DNA from: Wohlfahrtiimonas sp.
GTDB taxonomy: Bacteria > Pseudomonadota > Gammaproteobacteria > Cardiobacteriales > Wohlfahrtiimonadaceae
Assembly (NCBI GenBank): GCA_030149965.1
Contig: JASLHB010000127.1
Location: 1 to 28,360, forward strand
Reading direction: 5' to 3'
Length of the DNA: 28,360 bases
The notes under the pieces were generated by a model. It was not told the DNA's origin and ran no database searches. It saw only the letters and a program-made list of their open reading frames with translations. Shown here in pieces: positions 14,098 to 21,270 of this stretch; the first letter of the stretch is position 1; each line of letters opens with the position of its first letter. Position numbers and translations under genes: made by a program.

Positions 14098-15609
14098 TTA
14101 ATATCTTTTAACGTTCTGTTTTGCTTGAAATGTTTTAGGAGGAGCCACGTTTTGTTTTACTTTATTATTTACACTCCATACAGCACCTTCTACACCATCA
14201 GGAGCATCATCATGCGCTCTTGATTTAGGAGATAGTGCTTTGAATTGAAATTCAGTTTCTTTCATGCCAGGAGTATCTTTTAAGTCCTCATTAAATATTA
14301 ATTTTCCATTTCTATTTAATGGTTCAAGGTTAGCCTCAATTCTGTAGAATTTTTCGGGCTTCTTCCTTTCATCTGCTTTAAGAGCTAAGGTGATGCCATG
14401 TCTTGCATTAGCAAGTCTAATCTCTTGTTTTAGCATATCATCAATCCAAGGCCATTCTATAATAAAGTACACTGGAACTTTATCATTTACGTAGTTAAGA
14501 ATATCATACTGCCAGTCTAACATATCTGCAGTACTTACATGTCCGCAATACATTTTTAATACATGATATTCGTCTTTCCATTTTCCTACTAAAGCTGTCG
14601 CTTTAGTATCTCCATTTTTCTTATATGAAGGGTCTGTATAAGCAAATAAAAACTTATAATCTTTAAGTGATCGCATCTTACCATAATTGATTTTCTCAAA
14701 TACTTTACCCAATACAATAGGGTTATTGAAGTATTCTTTTTGTGCACTCTCTCTAGATATTTTAGAAAGGACTCTATCAATCATCTCTTCTGTATTTTTA
14801 GTTGGCCAACTACTCTTGCCATTCTTATCTCGGATATTCACTATTTCGTATTTATCAGCAACCTGCATTGCTTTTTTTATACAACAATTCTCAGCGATAA
14901 TATTTCCATTGAAGATAATAAGCATTGCATTAGAGATAGATCGGGTTCCGTAAACAGCTTGTTCAAACCATTGCCATTTCTTATCTATTAAATCAGGGTT
15001 TCTACATTCCTCATCTGTATCAAAGTCGTCCATTATGATGCTATCAGGTCTTAGCTCTTCTTCACGTGCTCCACGTGGTGCATTACCTGCTCCTACAGCG
15101 ATAAAACGAGAACCTGACTTTGTTGTGAAGTCAGAAGAAGTCCAGGAGCCATAACTTACCTGATCTCCATAATCATTTTTTAATCGTGGATTCTTTTCAA
15201 ATGCAAGTTTGTAAGGTTTTAATAAACGCTCTGCTGCATCTTTAGTTGCGGATATCATAAATGTAAATCGCTTTTTACCTGTGCAATGTAGATATAGCAT
15301 CTCGAGCATTGTACGCCCACTCTTGCTCATTTCTCTACTCCAAGGTCTTACTTCATACCATTCAGCATTACCTATAATTCGTTTGGTAGATTTTTTATGA
15401 AAAGGCATTGGTTCTGCACTACAGTACTTTTCAAAATAATATTTAAACCATGCCTCTGGATCTGCTTCTAAGCGTTCTATTCGCTTTTGCTTTTCTTCGG
15501 TAGGTTCAGAAGTATCAACAACATCTGTGTTTTGGAGTGATTTATAGTATTCACTCCAATAGTCTAATGCTACCTTATCCTCTCTGCTTTGTATTTTTAG
15601 TACAGCCAT
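14098..15609 (-). CDS. Terminase large subunit
   Basis: A 503-aa DNA-packaging motor. The N-terminal ATPase has a Walker A-like region VRPWSREMSKSGRTM (about 106-120) and a Walker B-like LRPDSIIMDDFD. The C-terminal nuclease domain begins at FLFAYTDPSYKKNGDTKAT (first acidic residue of the RNase H-like fold) and ends with AHDDAPDGVEGAVW (late acidic residues). Order and style match Bacteroidota Mu-like terminases. Its ATG overlaps the stop of the small subunit by one base (TAATG). Confidence 0.9.
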   Translation of the reverse strand: MAVLKIQSREDKVALDYWSEYYKSLQNTDVVDTSEPTEEKQKRIERLEADPEAWFKYYFEKYCSAEPMPFHKKSTKRIIGNAEWYEVRPWSREMSKSGRTMLEMLYLHCTGKKRFTFMISATKDAAERLLKPYKLAFEKNPRLKNDYGDQVSYGSWTSSDFTTKSGSRFIAVGAGNAPRGAREEELRPDSIIMDDFDTDEECRNPDLIDKKWQWFEQAVYGTRSISNAMLIIFNGNIIAENCCIKKAMQVADKYEIVNIRDKNGKSSWPTKNTEEMIDRVLSKISRESAQKEYFNNPIVLGKVFEKINYGKMRSLKDYKFLFAYTDPSYKKNGDTKATALVGKWKDEYHVLKMYCGHVSTADMLDWQYDILNYVNDKVPVYFIIEWPWIDDMLKQEIRLANARHGITLALKADERKKPEKFYRIEANLEPLNRNGKLIFNEDLKDTPGMKETEFQFKALSPKSRAHDDAPDGVEGAVWSVNNKVKQNVAPPKTFQAKQNVKRY

Positions 15610-16070
15610 TACCCTCTAAGTTTTTCTTTAATGAAATGATCTACATAACCTGCTAATAGCTTAGTGTCTTCTATATCTTGTCTTCTTACAAACTCCAAGA
15701 ACTGAGTTAATGAGTTAATAATTTCAGGAAGCATTGCTTTGGTTTCAAGGTCTTTTATATCCTTAACAAGTTGTCTTCTCACTTGTGCTTCTTTGTGATC
15801 AGCAAATCGTGCCCCTTCCTTTTTATTTTTAATAGACTCATTTATCTCAGCAAGCTCATCCATCAAGTTGATCATTTGCTCTTCACGAGTCAGGATAATA
15901 TTTCGCTTAAGCTTGCGCCAAGCCCCTTCTTCTATCCATCTGCTAATTGTTTTTTCAGAGACACCAACACGTTCTGCTATTTCCTTTTGGGAATCAATAT
16001 TCTCTTTAGTGAATAGTAGCTTAGCGTGCTCTTTTTTCTTCTCTTGAGTCTCTCTTGTCATTCGTGCCAT
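15609..16070 (-). CDS. Terminase small subunit (HTH DNA-recognition protein)
   Basis: A 153-aa protein with an N-terminal HTH (SQKEIAERVGVSEKTISRWIEEGAW), typical of phage terminase small subunits that recognise the packaging start, followed by long helices for oligomerisation. It is the first gene of the minus-strand head operon, directly before the large subunit. Start 16070 (MARMTRETQ) is preferred; 16061 (MTRETQ) is possible, and 16100 would run closer to the control region. No perfect promoter is seen upstream. The nearest is CACTTTTG (minus strand, 16094-16087), one mismatch to TAnnTTTG. Confidence 0.82.
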   Translation of the reverse strand: MARMTRETQEKKKEHAKLLFTKENIDSQKEIAERVGVSEKTISRWIEEGAWRKLKRNIILTREEQMINLMDELAEINESIKNKKEGARFADHKEAQVRRQLVKDIKDLETKAMLPEIINSLTQFLEFVRRQDIEDTKLLAGYVDHFIKEKLRG

Positions 16071-16097
16071 ACTCTTATTTTTTATACAAAAGTGCTT

Positions 16098-16178
16098 CAA
16101 TATGTAAGGCTCTAAAAGTTGAGAAAGTATGATGCCTCAATATTTAAGGTATGATACCCCTGTATTTAGGGTATCATA
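16098..16178. promoter_or_regulatory. Divergent late control region with inverted repeat
   Basis: TATGATACCC (16150-16159) and GGGTATCATA (16169-16178) form a perfect 10-bp inverted repeat with a 9-nt spacer. A degraded copy of the left arm and spacer lies 22 bp upstream (GTATGATGCC near 16127), and CAATATGTAAGG / CAATATTTAAGG also recur. The region lies between the two divergent structural operons, neither of which has an exact consensus promoter. This fits sites for a late activator serving both directions. Confidence 0.6.
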
Positions 16179-16252
16179 GATTGCCAACTTTTCAGGGTGT
16201 TTTTTTCGCTAAATCTTTGCAGCAACAAATAAGGAATAAAGCACTATACAAA

Positions 16253-17209
16253 ATGAAGTCATACATACTAAATGATGAAACTAAAGCGAATAATTATGGC
16301 TTTAAGATTTTAAATAAGGGAATATCTCTTGAGAGATTTAACAAAAATCCAGTTTGTCTGAATGATCATATAAACAAGACTAAATGTGTATTAGGAAAAT
16401 GGGAAGACTTAAAATTTGAAGAACATCTACTAATAGGTACTCCAGTGTTTGATACACGAGATGAAGATGGTTTAGAAGTTATTCGCAAGATTTTAGCAGG
16501 TGTAATTAAAGGTACATCATTGGGCTTTGACTTTAGAGATGAAGATTTTGAATTGATAGATGGAGAACTTGTTCTTACCAAATGTGAGTTAAAAGAAATC
16601 TCATTTGTAGCCGTACCAAGTAACGCAAATACAATAGTTCTCTTTGATTCACAAGGTGTAGAATTAACAAAAGAGAAAGTAAATGAACTGTGCTTATCAG
16701 CACAGGAAAAATCAATAAATACAGAAATCAAAATGAAACAAGTATTACAACACTTACAGTTATCTGATAACTCTACAGAGAGTGAAGTTTTAGAGGTTAT
16801 TAAATCTCTTGAAGGAAGGTTAACAACCAAAACAACTGAGGCAACTGCTTTAAAAGAAAAAGTTGTCGCTTTAGAAGAGCAAAAGCAAGCGCAATTAAAA
16901 GCTGAATTTGATGCTGAACTTTTACAGGCTGTAAAAGATGGTCGATTAGATGAGCAAGGAAAAGCTCCTATTGAAGAAATGACTTTGTCTTCTGGGTATG
17001 ACAAAGGAATGAAGCTTTTAAAAGCTTTACCAAAAAGAAAAAATATTGCTGATAAGCTTGTGAGTTTAAGTGCCACATTAGCTTCATTTGATAAGATGAA
17101 CTGGGCTGAATTAGATAAAGGAAATCACCTTGGAACTCTTAAAGCAGATCATCCTGATTATTACAAAGAACGCTTTGTAAAACAATTTGGAACAGAACCT
17201 AACGAATAA
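16253..17209 (+). CDS. HK97-type prohead protease with C-terminal scaffold
   Basis: A 318-aa fusion of prohead protease and scaffold. Residues 1-135 are an HK97-family (S78-like) serine protease: His39 in CLNDHI, Ser89 in KGTSLGF and Glu115 in KEISFVAVPSNA. Residues ~150-250 are helical and charged (LEGRLTTKTTEATALKEKVVALEEQKQAQLKAEF), as in scaffolds. The protease matures the capsid shell after assembly. Mu also joins protease and scaffold functions, but with another fold. The ATG at 16253 is preferred over 16151, which lies inside the inverted repeat. The capsid gene follows after 17 bases. Confidence 0.88.
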   Translation: MKSYILNDETKANNYGFKILNKGISLERFNKNPVCLNDHINKTKCVLGKWEDLKFEEHLLIGTPVFDTRDEDGLEVIRKILAGVIKGTSLGFDFRDEDFELIDGELVLTKCELKEISFVAVPSNANTIVLFDSQGVELTKEKVNELCLSAQEKSINTEIKMKQVLQHLQLSDNSTESEVLEVIKSLEGRLTTKTTEATALKEKVVALEEQKQAQLKAEFDAELLQAVKDGRLDEQGKAPIEEMTLSSGYDKGMKLLKALPKRKNIADKLVSLSATLASFDKMNWAELDKGNHLGTLKADHPDYYKERFVKQFGTEPNE

Positions 17210-17226
17210 TTTTTAAAACCTATAAA

Positions 17227-18174
17227 ATGGCATTACAAGTAGAAATTTGGTCAGAAACCATTCAAGAAAAGTTGTTAGAAGATAACACATTCTTACAACA
17301 CGTTGCTGATGTATCAACAGATAACATAGTTAACGGTAAGATTGTTCACTTAGCTCAAGCTGGTTCACCATCTAAAGTAGTTAAGAATAGAGACACTTTA
17401 CCTGCTACGGTACAACAAAGAAAAGACACAGAAGTTTTGTATCTGATTGATGAGTACACAACAGATCCTGTGCATATAAAAAATGCTGATACTAAAGAGT
17501 TGTCTTATGACAAACGTAGATCAGTCCTTGATCAAGACATTGCTGGACTATCAGAAGAAGTTGCTGAAGGAATGTTAACCAATTTTGTTGTGTCACCAGT
17601 TGGAGACAATAAAGAGCTTCCTAAAAGCAATATCCTATTAACTGAATCATCAATTTTGGTTGATGCAACAGTGCCAGGAGCAACTGGTAAGCGAAAAGCA
17701 TTTGCTTTAACTGATCTACAAAAAATGCGTACGCACTTTGTTAGGCAAAAAGCATGGCAAGAAAATAAAATGTTTGCTTTACTAACTGCAGATGCTATTG
17801 CTCAAATGTTTCCTGCAGACTCACCAATAACAGCAACTTATATGCAAGCTACTACTGAAGCAGAGAGAAGAGCAGGTATTATTTATAAGGTCCAAGGTTG
17901 GCAAATTATGGAGCGTTCAAGTGTTTATGTTATTGGAGAAGATAAAACATTTAAAGCATTTGGTGCTGTAGGAGAAGCAACTGATTCTGATGGTTGTTTG
18001 TTTTGGAATGAAAATATGCTTGAGAAAGCTATTGGAACAACAGAAGCATTTGAAGATTTAGGTAATCCAATTTACTATGGGGATATCTATTCTTTCTTAG
18101 TTCGTTGTGGTGGAAGAGCAAGACGCAAAAACTACGATGGTGTTGGAGTTTTAATGCAAGCAACAGGTGCATAA
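17227..18174 (+). CDS. Major capsid protein
   Basis: A 315-aa capsid protein. Position right after protease-scaffold and the pattern (MALQVEIWSETIQEKLLEDN, KIVHLAQAGSP, NRDTLPATVQQR, YLIDEYTTDPVHIKNADTKELSYDKR) match major capsid proteins of Bacteroidota phages with an HK97-like fold. About 630 bases in, a segment rich in small residues (FPADSPITATYMQATTEAERRAG) precedes the C-terminal part. It shares TAATG with the amidase start, so lysis genes are co-transcribed with the capsid. Confidence 0.85.
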   Translation: MALQVEIWSETIQEKLLEDNTFLQHVADVSTDNIVNGKIVHLAQAGSPSKVVKNRDTLPATVQQRKDTEVLYLIDEYTTDPVHIKNADTKELSYDKRRSVLDQDIAGLSEEVAEGMLTNFVVSPVGDNKELPKSNILLTESSILVDATVPGATGKRKAFALTDLQKMRTHFVRQKAWQENKMFALLTADAIAQMFPADSPITATYMQATTEAERRAGIIYKVQGWQIMERSSVYVIGEDKTFKAFGAVGEATDSDGCLFWNENMLEKAIGTTEAFEDLGNPIYYGDIYSFLVRCGGRARRKNYDGVGVLMQATGA

Positions 18175-18629
18175 TGAATAAAGTTCAAAGACAAGTTAAT
18201 TTAATTGTGGTGCACTGTACAGGTGCACCACAAAATCAAAGTGTAGAAACAATTCAAAACTTTTGGAAAAACACTTTAAGATGGAAAAGCCCTGGATACC
18301 ACAAAATAATTTTACCTGATGGTAAAGTTGTACAATTAGCAACACCTGAACAAATTACTAATGGAGTTAAAGGCTTTAATTTAAAAGCATACCACATTAG
18401 TTGGATTGGAGGTCAAAATGGGATTGACAATCGAACTGAAGCACAAAAAATAGCTTTAGAAAATGAAGTTAGAAATGCTAAAGAGATCTTTCCAAATGCT
18501 GAGATTGTTGGACACCGTGACTTGTCTCCTGATTTAAATGGAGATGGTATCATAACTCCAGATGAATGGACAAAGCTATGCCCTTCATTTGAAGTTAAGG
18601 ATTGGCTAAAACAAAGCAACTTAAAATAA
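18174..18629 (+). CDS. N-acetylmuramoyl-L-alanine amidase (endolysin, T7 lysozyme-like)
   Basis: A 151-aa zinc amidase that cuts the bond between MurNAc and L-Ala in peptidoglycan at lysis. Zinc ligands by T7 lysozyme numbering logic: His14 (IVVHCT), His114 (VGHRDLSPD) and Cys136 (KLCPSF). Catalytic Tyr42 (GYHKI) and Lys134 are also present. A loop DLNGDGIITPDE (120-131) between the last ligands fits an EF-hand calcium-binding loop. There is no signal peptide, so a holin should release it. The start at 18174 overlaps the capsid stop. Confidence 0.93.
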   Translation: MNKVQRQVNLIVVHCTGAPQNQSVETIQNFWKNTLRWKSPGYHKIILPDGKVVQLATPEQITNGVKGFNLKAYHISWIGGQNGIDNRTEAQKIALENEVRNAKEIFPNAEIVGHRDLSPDLNGDGIITPDEWTKLCPSFEVKDWLKQSNLK

Positions 18630-18630
18630 C

Positions 18631-18969
18631 ATGAGAACACCAACCGAATTGCCAAAACCTTTTTCTATTGAAGAAATACAAAAATATCCTAAAGCAGTAC
18701 TAATTGCTTTCCTAATTGGATTGTTAACGCTATTCGGTGGTATGTTGATTAATGTTTTTTATAAGAGAGAGGAATCAGTTGTTGACTGTGAAACTGAAAA
18801 AAAAGAGTTATACAGTCTTATTCTTAAAGAAAGACAAGATAGAATTGTCCTTTATGAGGATATGCTCTTTTACAAAAATAAATCAACACAACTTGAAGCT
18901 CAACAAACTATTACAGATAGTTTGTACAGGACAAAAACACAAGAGTTAGTAAATAAAATATTGAAATGA
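18631..18969 (+). CDS. Single-pass membrane protein, lysis region (holin or spanin-like)
   Basis: A 112-aa protein with one transmembrane segment at about 22-44 (AVLIAFLIGLLTLFGGMLINVFY), followed by a charged, helical domain (about 46-112) likely to form a coiled coil. It lies 1 base after the amidase and overlaps the next membrane gene by 4 bases (ATGA). The layout suits a holin or inner-membrane spanin subunit, but no family is recognised. Confidence 0.65.
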   Translation: MRTPTELPKPFSIEEIQKYPKAVLIAFLIGLLTLFGGMLINVFYKREESVVDCETEKKELYSLILKERQDRIVLYEDMLFYKNKSTQLEAQQTITDSLYRTKTQELVNKILK

Positions 18970-19643
18970 GAAACTTGATAATCATAGTACTGTCTATTGT
19001 TTTAGTTGTATTAGGTCTCTCATGGGTTAAACAATCCGAAGAGTTAAAACAAGACAGAGTACGCTATGCAGAATTATTGCACACTACAGGTAAGACGCAG
19101 GTCATTAAAGAATATATAAGAGACAGCATTAAGCATACTGTTTTTGTTGAAAAAAAAGTAAAAGACACAGACATTGAAAAGCGTTTAGCTATTAGTACAA
19201 CTTATGCAGATTCACTTGAGAGAGCTTTGAAAATATCACTTTCTAAAATCTATCAAGTAACCAAAGTAAATGCAGAATTGGATGCTAAACTACAGCTTAT
19301 AAAGCATGATGATGGTACTGTTACTTATCAAGATAAATGGCTTTCACTGCAATATTTCCCCCAAAGAGAAGAACTATCTCTAAAATATGACATAGCACTC
19401 AATGTAGTACGGTATAATAAACGAAGGTGGCTTTTAGCTGAAAAAAAGAACTACATAGACATATTCGCAGATGATCCAAGAGTTACAATAAAAGGGTTGA
19501 ACTCTTTTACAGTTGAAGAAAAAACTTCAAAACGTTTTGGAATTGGCATATCAACTGGATATGCATTAACGCTAAATAACAATGAAGTGTTATCACAACC
19601 TTACATAGGTTTTGGGATTAATTACAACATAATCAATTTTTAA
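18966..19643 (+). CDS. Membrane-anchored protein with barrel-like C-terminus, possible spanin
   Basis: A 225-aa protein with an N-terminal membrane anchor (LIIIVLSIVLVVLGLSWV, about 4-21), then a long helical region (about 25-110), and a C-terminal part (RFGIGISTGYALTLN ... QPYIGFGINYNIINF) resembling the last strands of an outer-membrane beta structure. One protein spanning both membranes would fit a unimolecular spanin-like role. Proteins of this layout occur in Bacteroidota phages, with no proven function that I know. Confidence 0.6.
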   Translation: MRNLIIIVLSIVLVVLGLSWVKQSEELKQDRVRYAELLHTTGKTQVIKEYIRDSIKHTVFVEKKVKDTDIEKRLAISTTYADSLERALKISLSKIYQVTKVNAELDAKLQLIKHDDGTVTYQDKWLSLQYFPQREELSLKYDIALNVVRYNKRRWLLAEKKNYIDIFADDPRVTIKGLNSFTVEEKTSKRFGIGISTGYALTLNNNEVLSQPYIGFGINYNIINF

Positions 19644-19645
19644 AA

Positions 19646-20059
19646 ATGGCTAAAGAAAAATTAGAGTCTAAAGCATTAGAAATGATGGTTGCTCACAATT
19701 TAGAAGAAATCTTTGTGACAGCAGATGCTCAAGGTTTTACAAATAATCAAAGAGCAGTTGATCATACATCAATTTTAAAGAATAAAGAAGTATTTCAATT
19801 TCACAAGAAATTGATTGAGGCTAAATACAAAGTAAAGGACACAGCAGATATTATTAAATCTGATACAGAACGTGAAGGGTTATTCTTGAAATACGAAGAG
19901 TTATATGGTAAAAAGCCAGCTCATAATATTGGCTTGGATAAATTAAGATCTTCTATTGATATTAAGACAGCTGAACAGGAAGAGTCTGAGCAAAAAGAGT
20001 CTGAACAGGAAGAGTCTGAACAAGAAGAGTCTGAGCAAGAAGAGTCTGAACAAGAATAA
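19646..20059 (+). CDS. Hypothetical structural-region protein with EQEES repeat tail
   Basis: A 137-aa protein. The N-terminal part (HNLEEIFVTADAQGFTNNQRAVDHTSILKNKEVFQF) resembles uncharacterised proteins found next to tail tube genes in Bacteroidota prophages. The last 28 residues are five EQEES-type repeats encoded by a 15-bp DNA repeat, giving a highly acidic disordered tail. It starts 2 bases after the previous stop. A head-tail or tail role is inferred from position only. Confidence 0.65.
   Translation: MAKEKLESKALEMMVAHNLEEIFVTADAQGFTNNQRAVDHTSILKNKEVFQFHKKLIEAKYKVKDTADIIKSDTEREGLFLKYEELYGKKPAHNIGLDKLRSSIDIKTAEQEESEQKESEQEESEQEESEQEESEQE
19973..20059 (+). repeat. 15-bp coding tandem repeat (EQEES), 5.6 copies
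   Basis: Unit GAACAAGAAGAGTCT repeats from 19973 to the stop at 20059, with only silent changes (GAA/GAG, CAA/CAG) and one GAA to AAA change in copy 2. Copy number could change by slippage without a frameshift because 15 is divisible by three. Confidence 0.9.
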
Positions 20060-20088
20060 TTTAAAAATCATTTAAATACTATTTAAAC

Positions 20089-20583
20089 ATGGCAGAAATT
20101 AGAACATACGGTTTAAAGCAAATTAATGCAGCTGACATTTCAGTAGATGGAACAATGCCTACAAAGTTAGAGGAGCTATGTAGAACATATAAAAATTCTT
20201 GTGAGTTTACAGAAGATGATCCTCAAATCACAGAAGAATTTTGTGACCAGGAAGAAGATGCTATTGATATATTCACAACCAAAGGTGCAAAACAAATCAA
20301 ATTTTCCACTTTTGATTATTCTCCTGAGACTTTAAAAGTATTAAAAGGAGGAACTGTTCTGAATGGACAATATGCAGAGCCTACAGGTTCTGTAGATATT
20401 TACAAAGCAATAGAGCTTATTACTGATACAGGTATTCCATTCCATTTTCCTAAATGTAGAGTTATTACAAAATACAATGCAAAGTTTGTAAAAGATGGTT
20501 TGATGCTTTTAGATGTGACATTAAAACCTATGTCCCCTGGTAAAGGCAAACCAGCAGTGTTAATTGGTAAGAAAACTCCGTAA
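20089..20583 (+). CDS. Probable major tail tube protein
   Basis: A 164-aa beta-rich protein just before the tail chaperone and tape measure genes, the usual place of the tail tube gene. Features include GTMPTKLEELCRTYKNSCEFTEDDPQITEEF at the N-terminus, IKFSTFDYSPETLKVLKGG and a C-terminal LMLLDVTLKPM. This style is common in Bacteroidota tail tube proteins. No sheath gene is nearby, so the tail is probably non-contractile. Stop and next start share TAATG. Confidence 0.72.
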   Translation: MAEIRTYGLKQINAADISVDGTMPTKLEELCRTYKNSCEFTEDDPQITEEFCDQEEDAIDIFTTKGAKQIKFSTFDYSPETLKVLKGGTVLNGQYAEPTGSVDIYKAIELITDTGIPFHFPKCRVITKYNAKFVKDGLMLLDVTLKPMSPGKGKPAVLIGKKTP

Positions 20584-21059
20584 TGAATACTGAACTTAAA
20601 GCAGCAAATATATTATTAAAAAGAGGTGTAAAAGTGTCTGTCACGGCACCTCTTTTTTTGCGTATAATCACTTTTTTTATCGTGCGTAAGATAAATTTTG
20701 TGATTAAAGATCTTAAGATAGAAACACTCCTAAAAATAGCAAGGCTTTATCATTTAATGGATATCAACTTAGATAAGGATCTTACAATAAAAGAAGCTTA
20801 TGAAATTTTAGCCAAGCATAGAAAGAAGGTTACTAAAATACTTGCGTATTCTATGCTTGATAAAGATTACTTATATGTTTTTGTGCCTATTGTAAGTTTT
20901 ATAATTCGTAGAAGTTTGTCAGCAAAAGAAGTGAGTTACCTAATTAAGCTGGTTATCCTATATACAGGTATTGAGGATTTTATGAGTACTATCAACTCAG
21001 TAGGGGCAATGAAGATAACGACCCCGATGAACTTGAGTCAACAGAACAAGACGAGTTAA
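20583..21059 (+). CDS. Tail assembly chaperone, short form
   Basis: A 158-aa helical protein between tail tube and tape measure, the position of lambda G and Mu gp41. The first ~133 residues look natural (IETLLKIARLYHLMDINL, YVFVPIVSFIIRRSLSAKEVSYLIKLVILYTGIEDF). The remaining 0-frame tail is low-complexity and likely replaced by the -1 frame product in a share of molecules. The chaperone coats the tape measure before tube assembly. Confidence 0.75.
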   Translation: MNTELKAANILLKRGVKVSVTAPLFLRIITFFIVRKINFVIKDLKIETLLKIARLYHLMDINLDKDLTIKEAYEILAKHRKKVTKILAYSMLDKDYLYVFVPIVSFIIRRSLSAKEVSYLIKLVILYTGIEDFMSTINSVGAMKITTPMNLSQQNKTS

Positions 21060-21268
21060 CAAGCGAAAGCTTCCATAGCGTTTTTGGATTTATATACACC
21101 ATTGCTGAAAAGACAGGATGGAGCAAAAAAGACATTCTTCAATCAAGCTACATAGAGCTACTGCTTATGATAGCTGATGCACCTAAAATTAGTAAGAAAA
21201 AACAACAGCCCAAGAAGTTTGAATCAGATGAAGATTTAGCGAATTGGTTTGGAGCTGAAATAGAATAG
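20975..21268 (+). CDS. Tail assembly chaperone extension (-1 frame, frameshift product)
   Basis: The -1 frame relative to the gene at 20583 is open from 20975 (after TGA at 20972-20974) to TAG at 21266-21268. It encodes an acidic linker (GNEDNDPDELESTEQDEL) and a good globular part (SVFGFIYTIAEKTGWSKKDILQSSYIELLLMIADAPK ... DLANWFGAEIE). There is no ATG, GTG or TTG start until a late internal ATG. It ends 2 bases before the tape measure ATG. A -1 shift within 20975-21056 gives a 228-aa long form, as in lambda GT. The exact slip site is uncertain; candidates are TTTT (20978-20981), GGGG (21003-21006) and CCCC (21022-21025). Confidence 0.78.
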   Translation, partial: GFYEYYQLSRGNEDNDPDELESTEQDELTSESFHSVFGFIYTIAEKTGWSKKDILQSSYIELLLMIADAPKISKKKQQPKKFESDEDLANWFGAEIE

Positions 21269-21270
21269 TT

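Noticed and set aside
14687..14991. Two plus-strand open frames inside the terminase gene
   Set aside because: Antisense to the strongly supported terminase large subunit.
16366..17076. Minus-strand open frame of 236 codons
   Set aside because: It is antisense to the prohead protease-scaffold gene, rich in Ser and Phe as expected for a shadow frame, and has no recognisable motif.
19973..20059. Short repeats as a CRISPR array
   Set aside because: The units are contiguous, 15 bp long, coding and without spacers.
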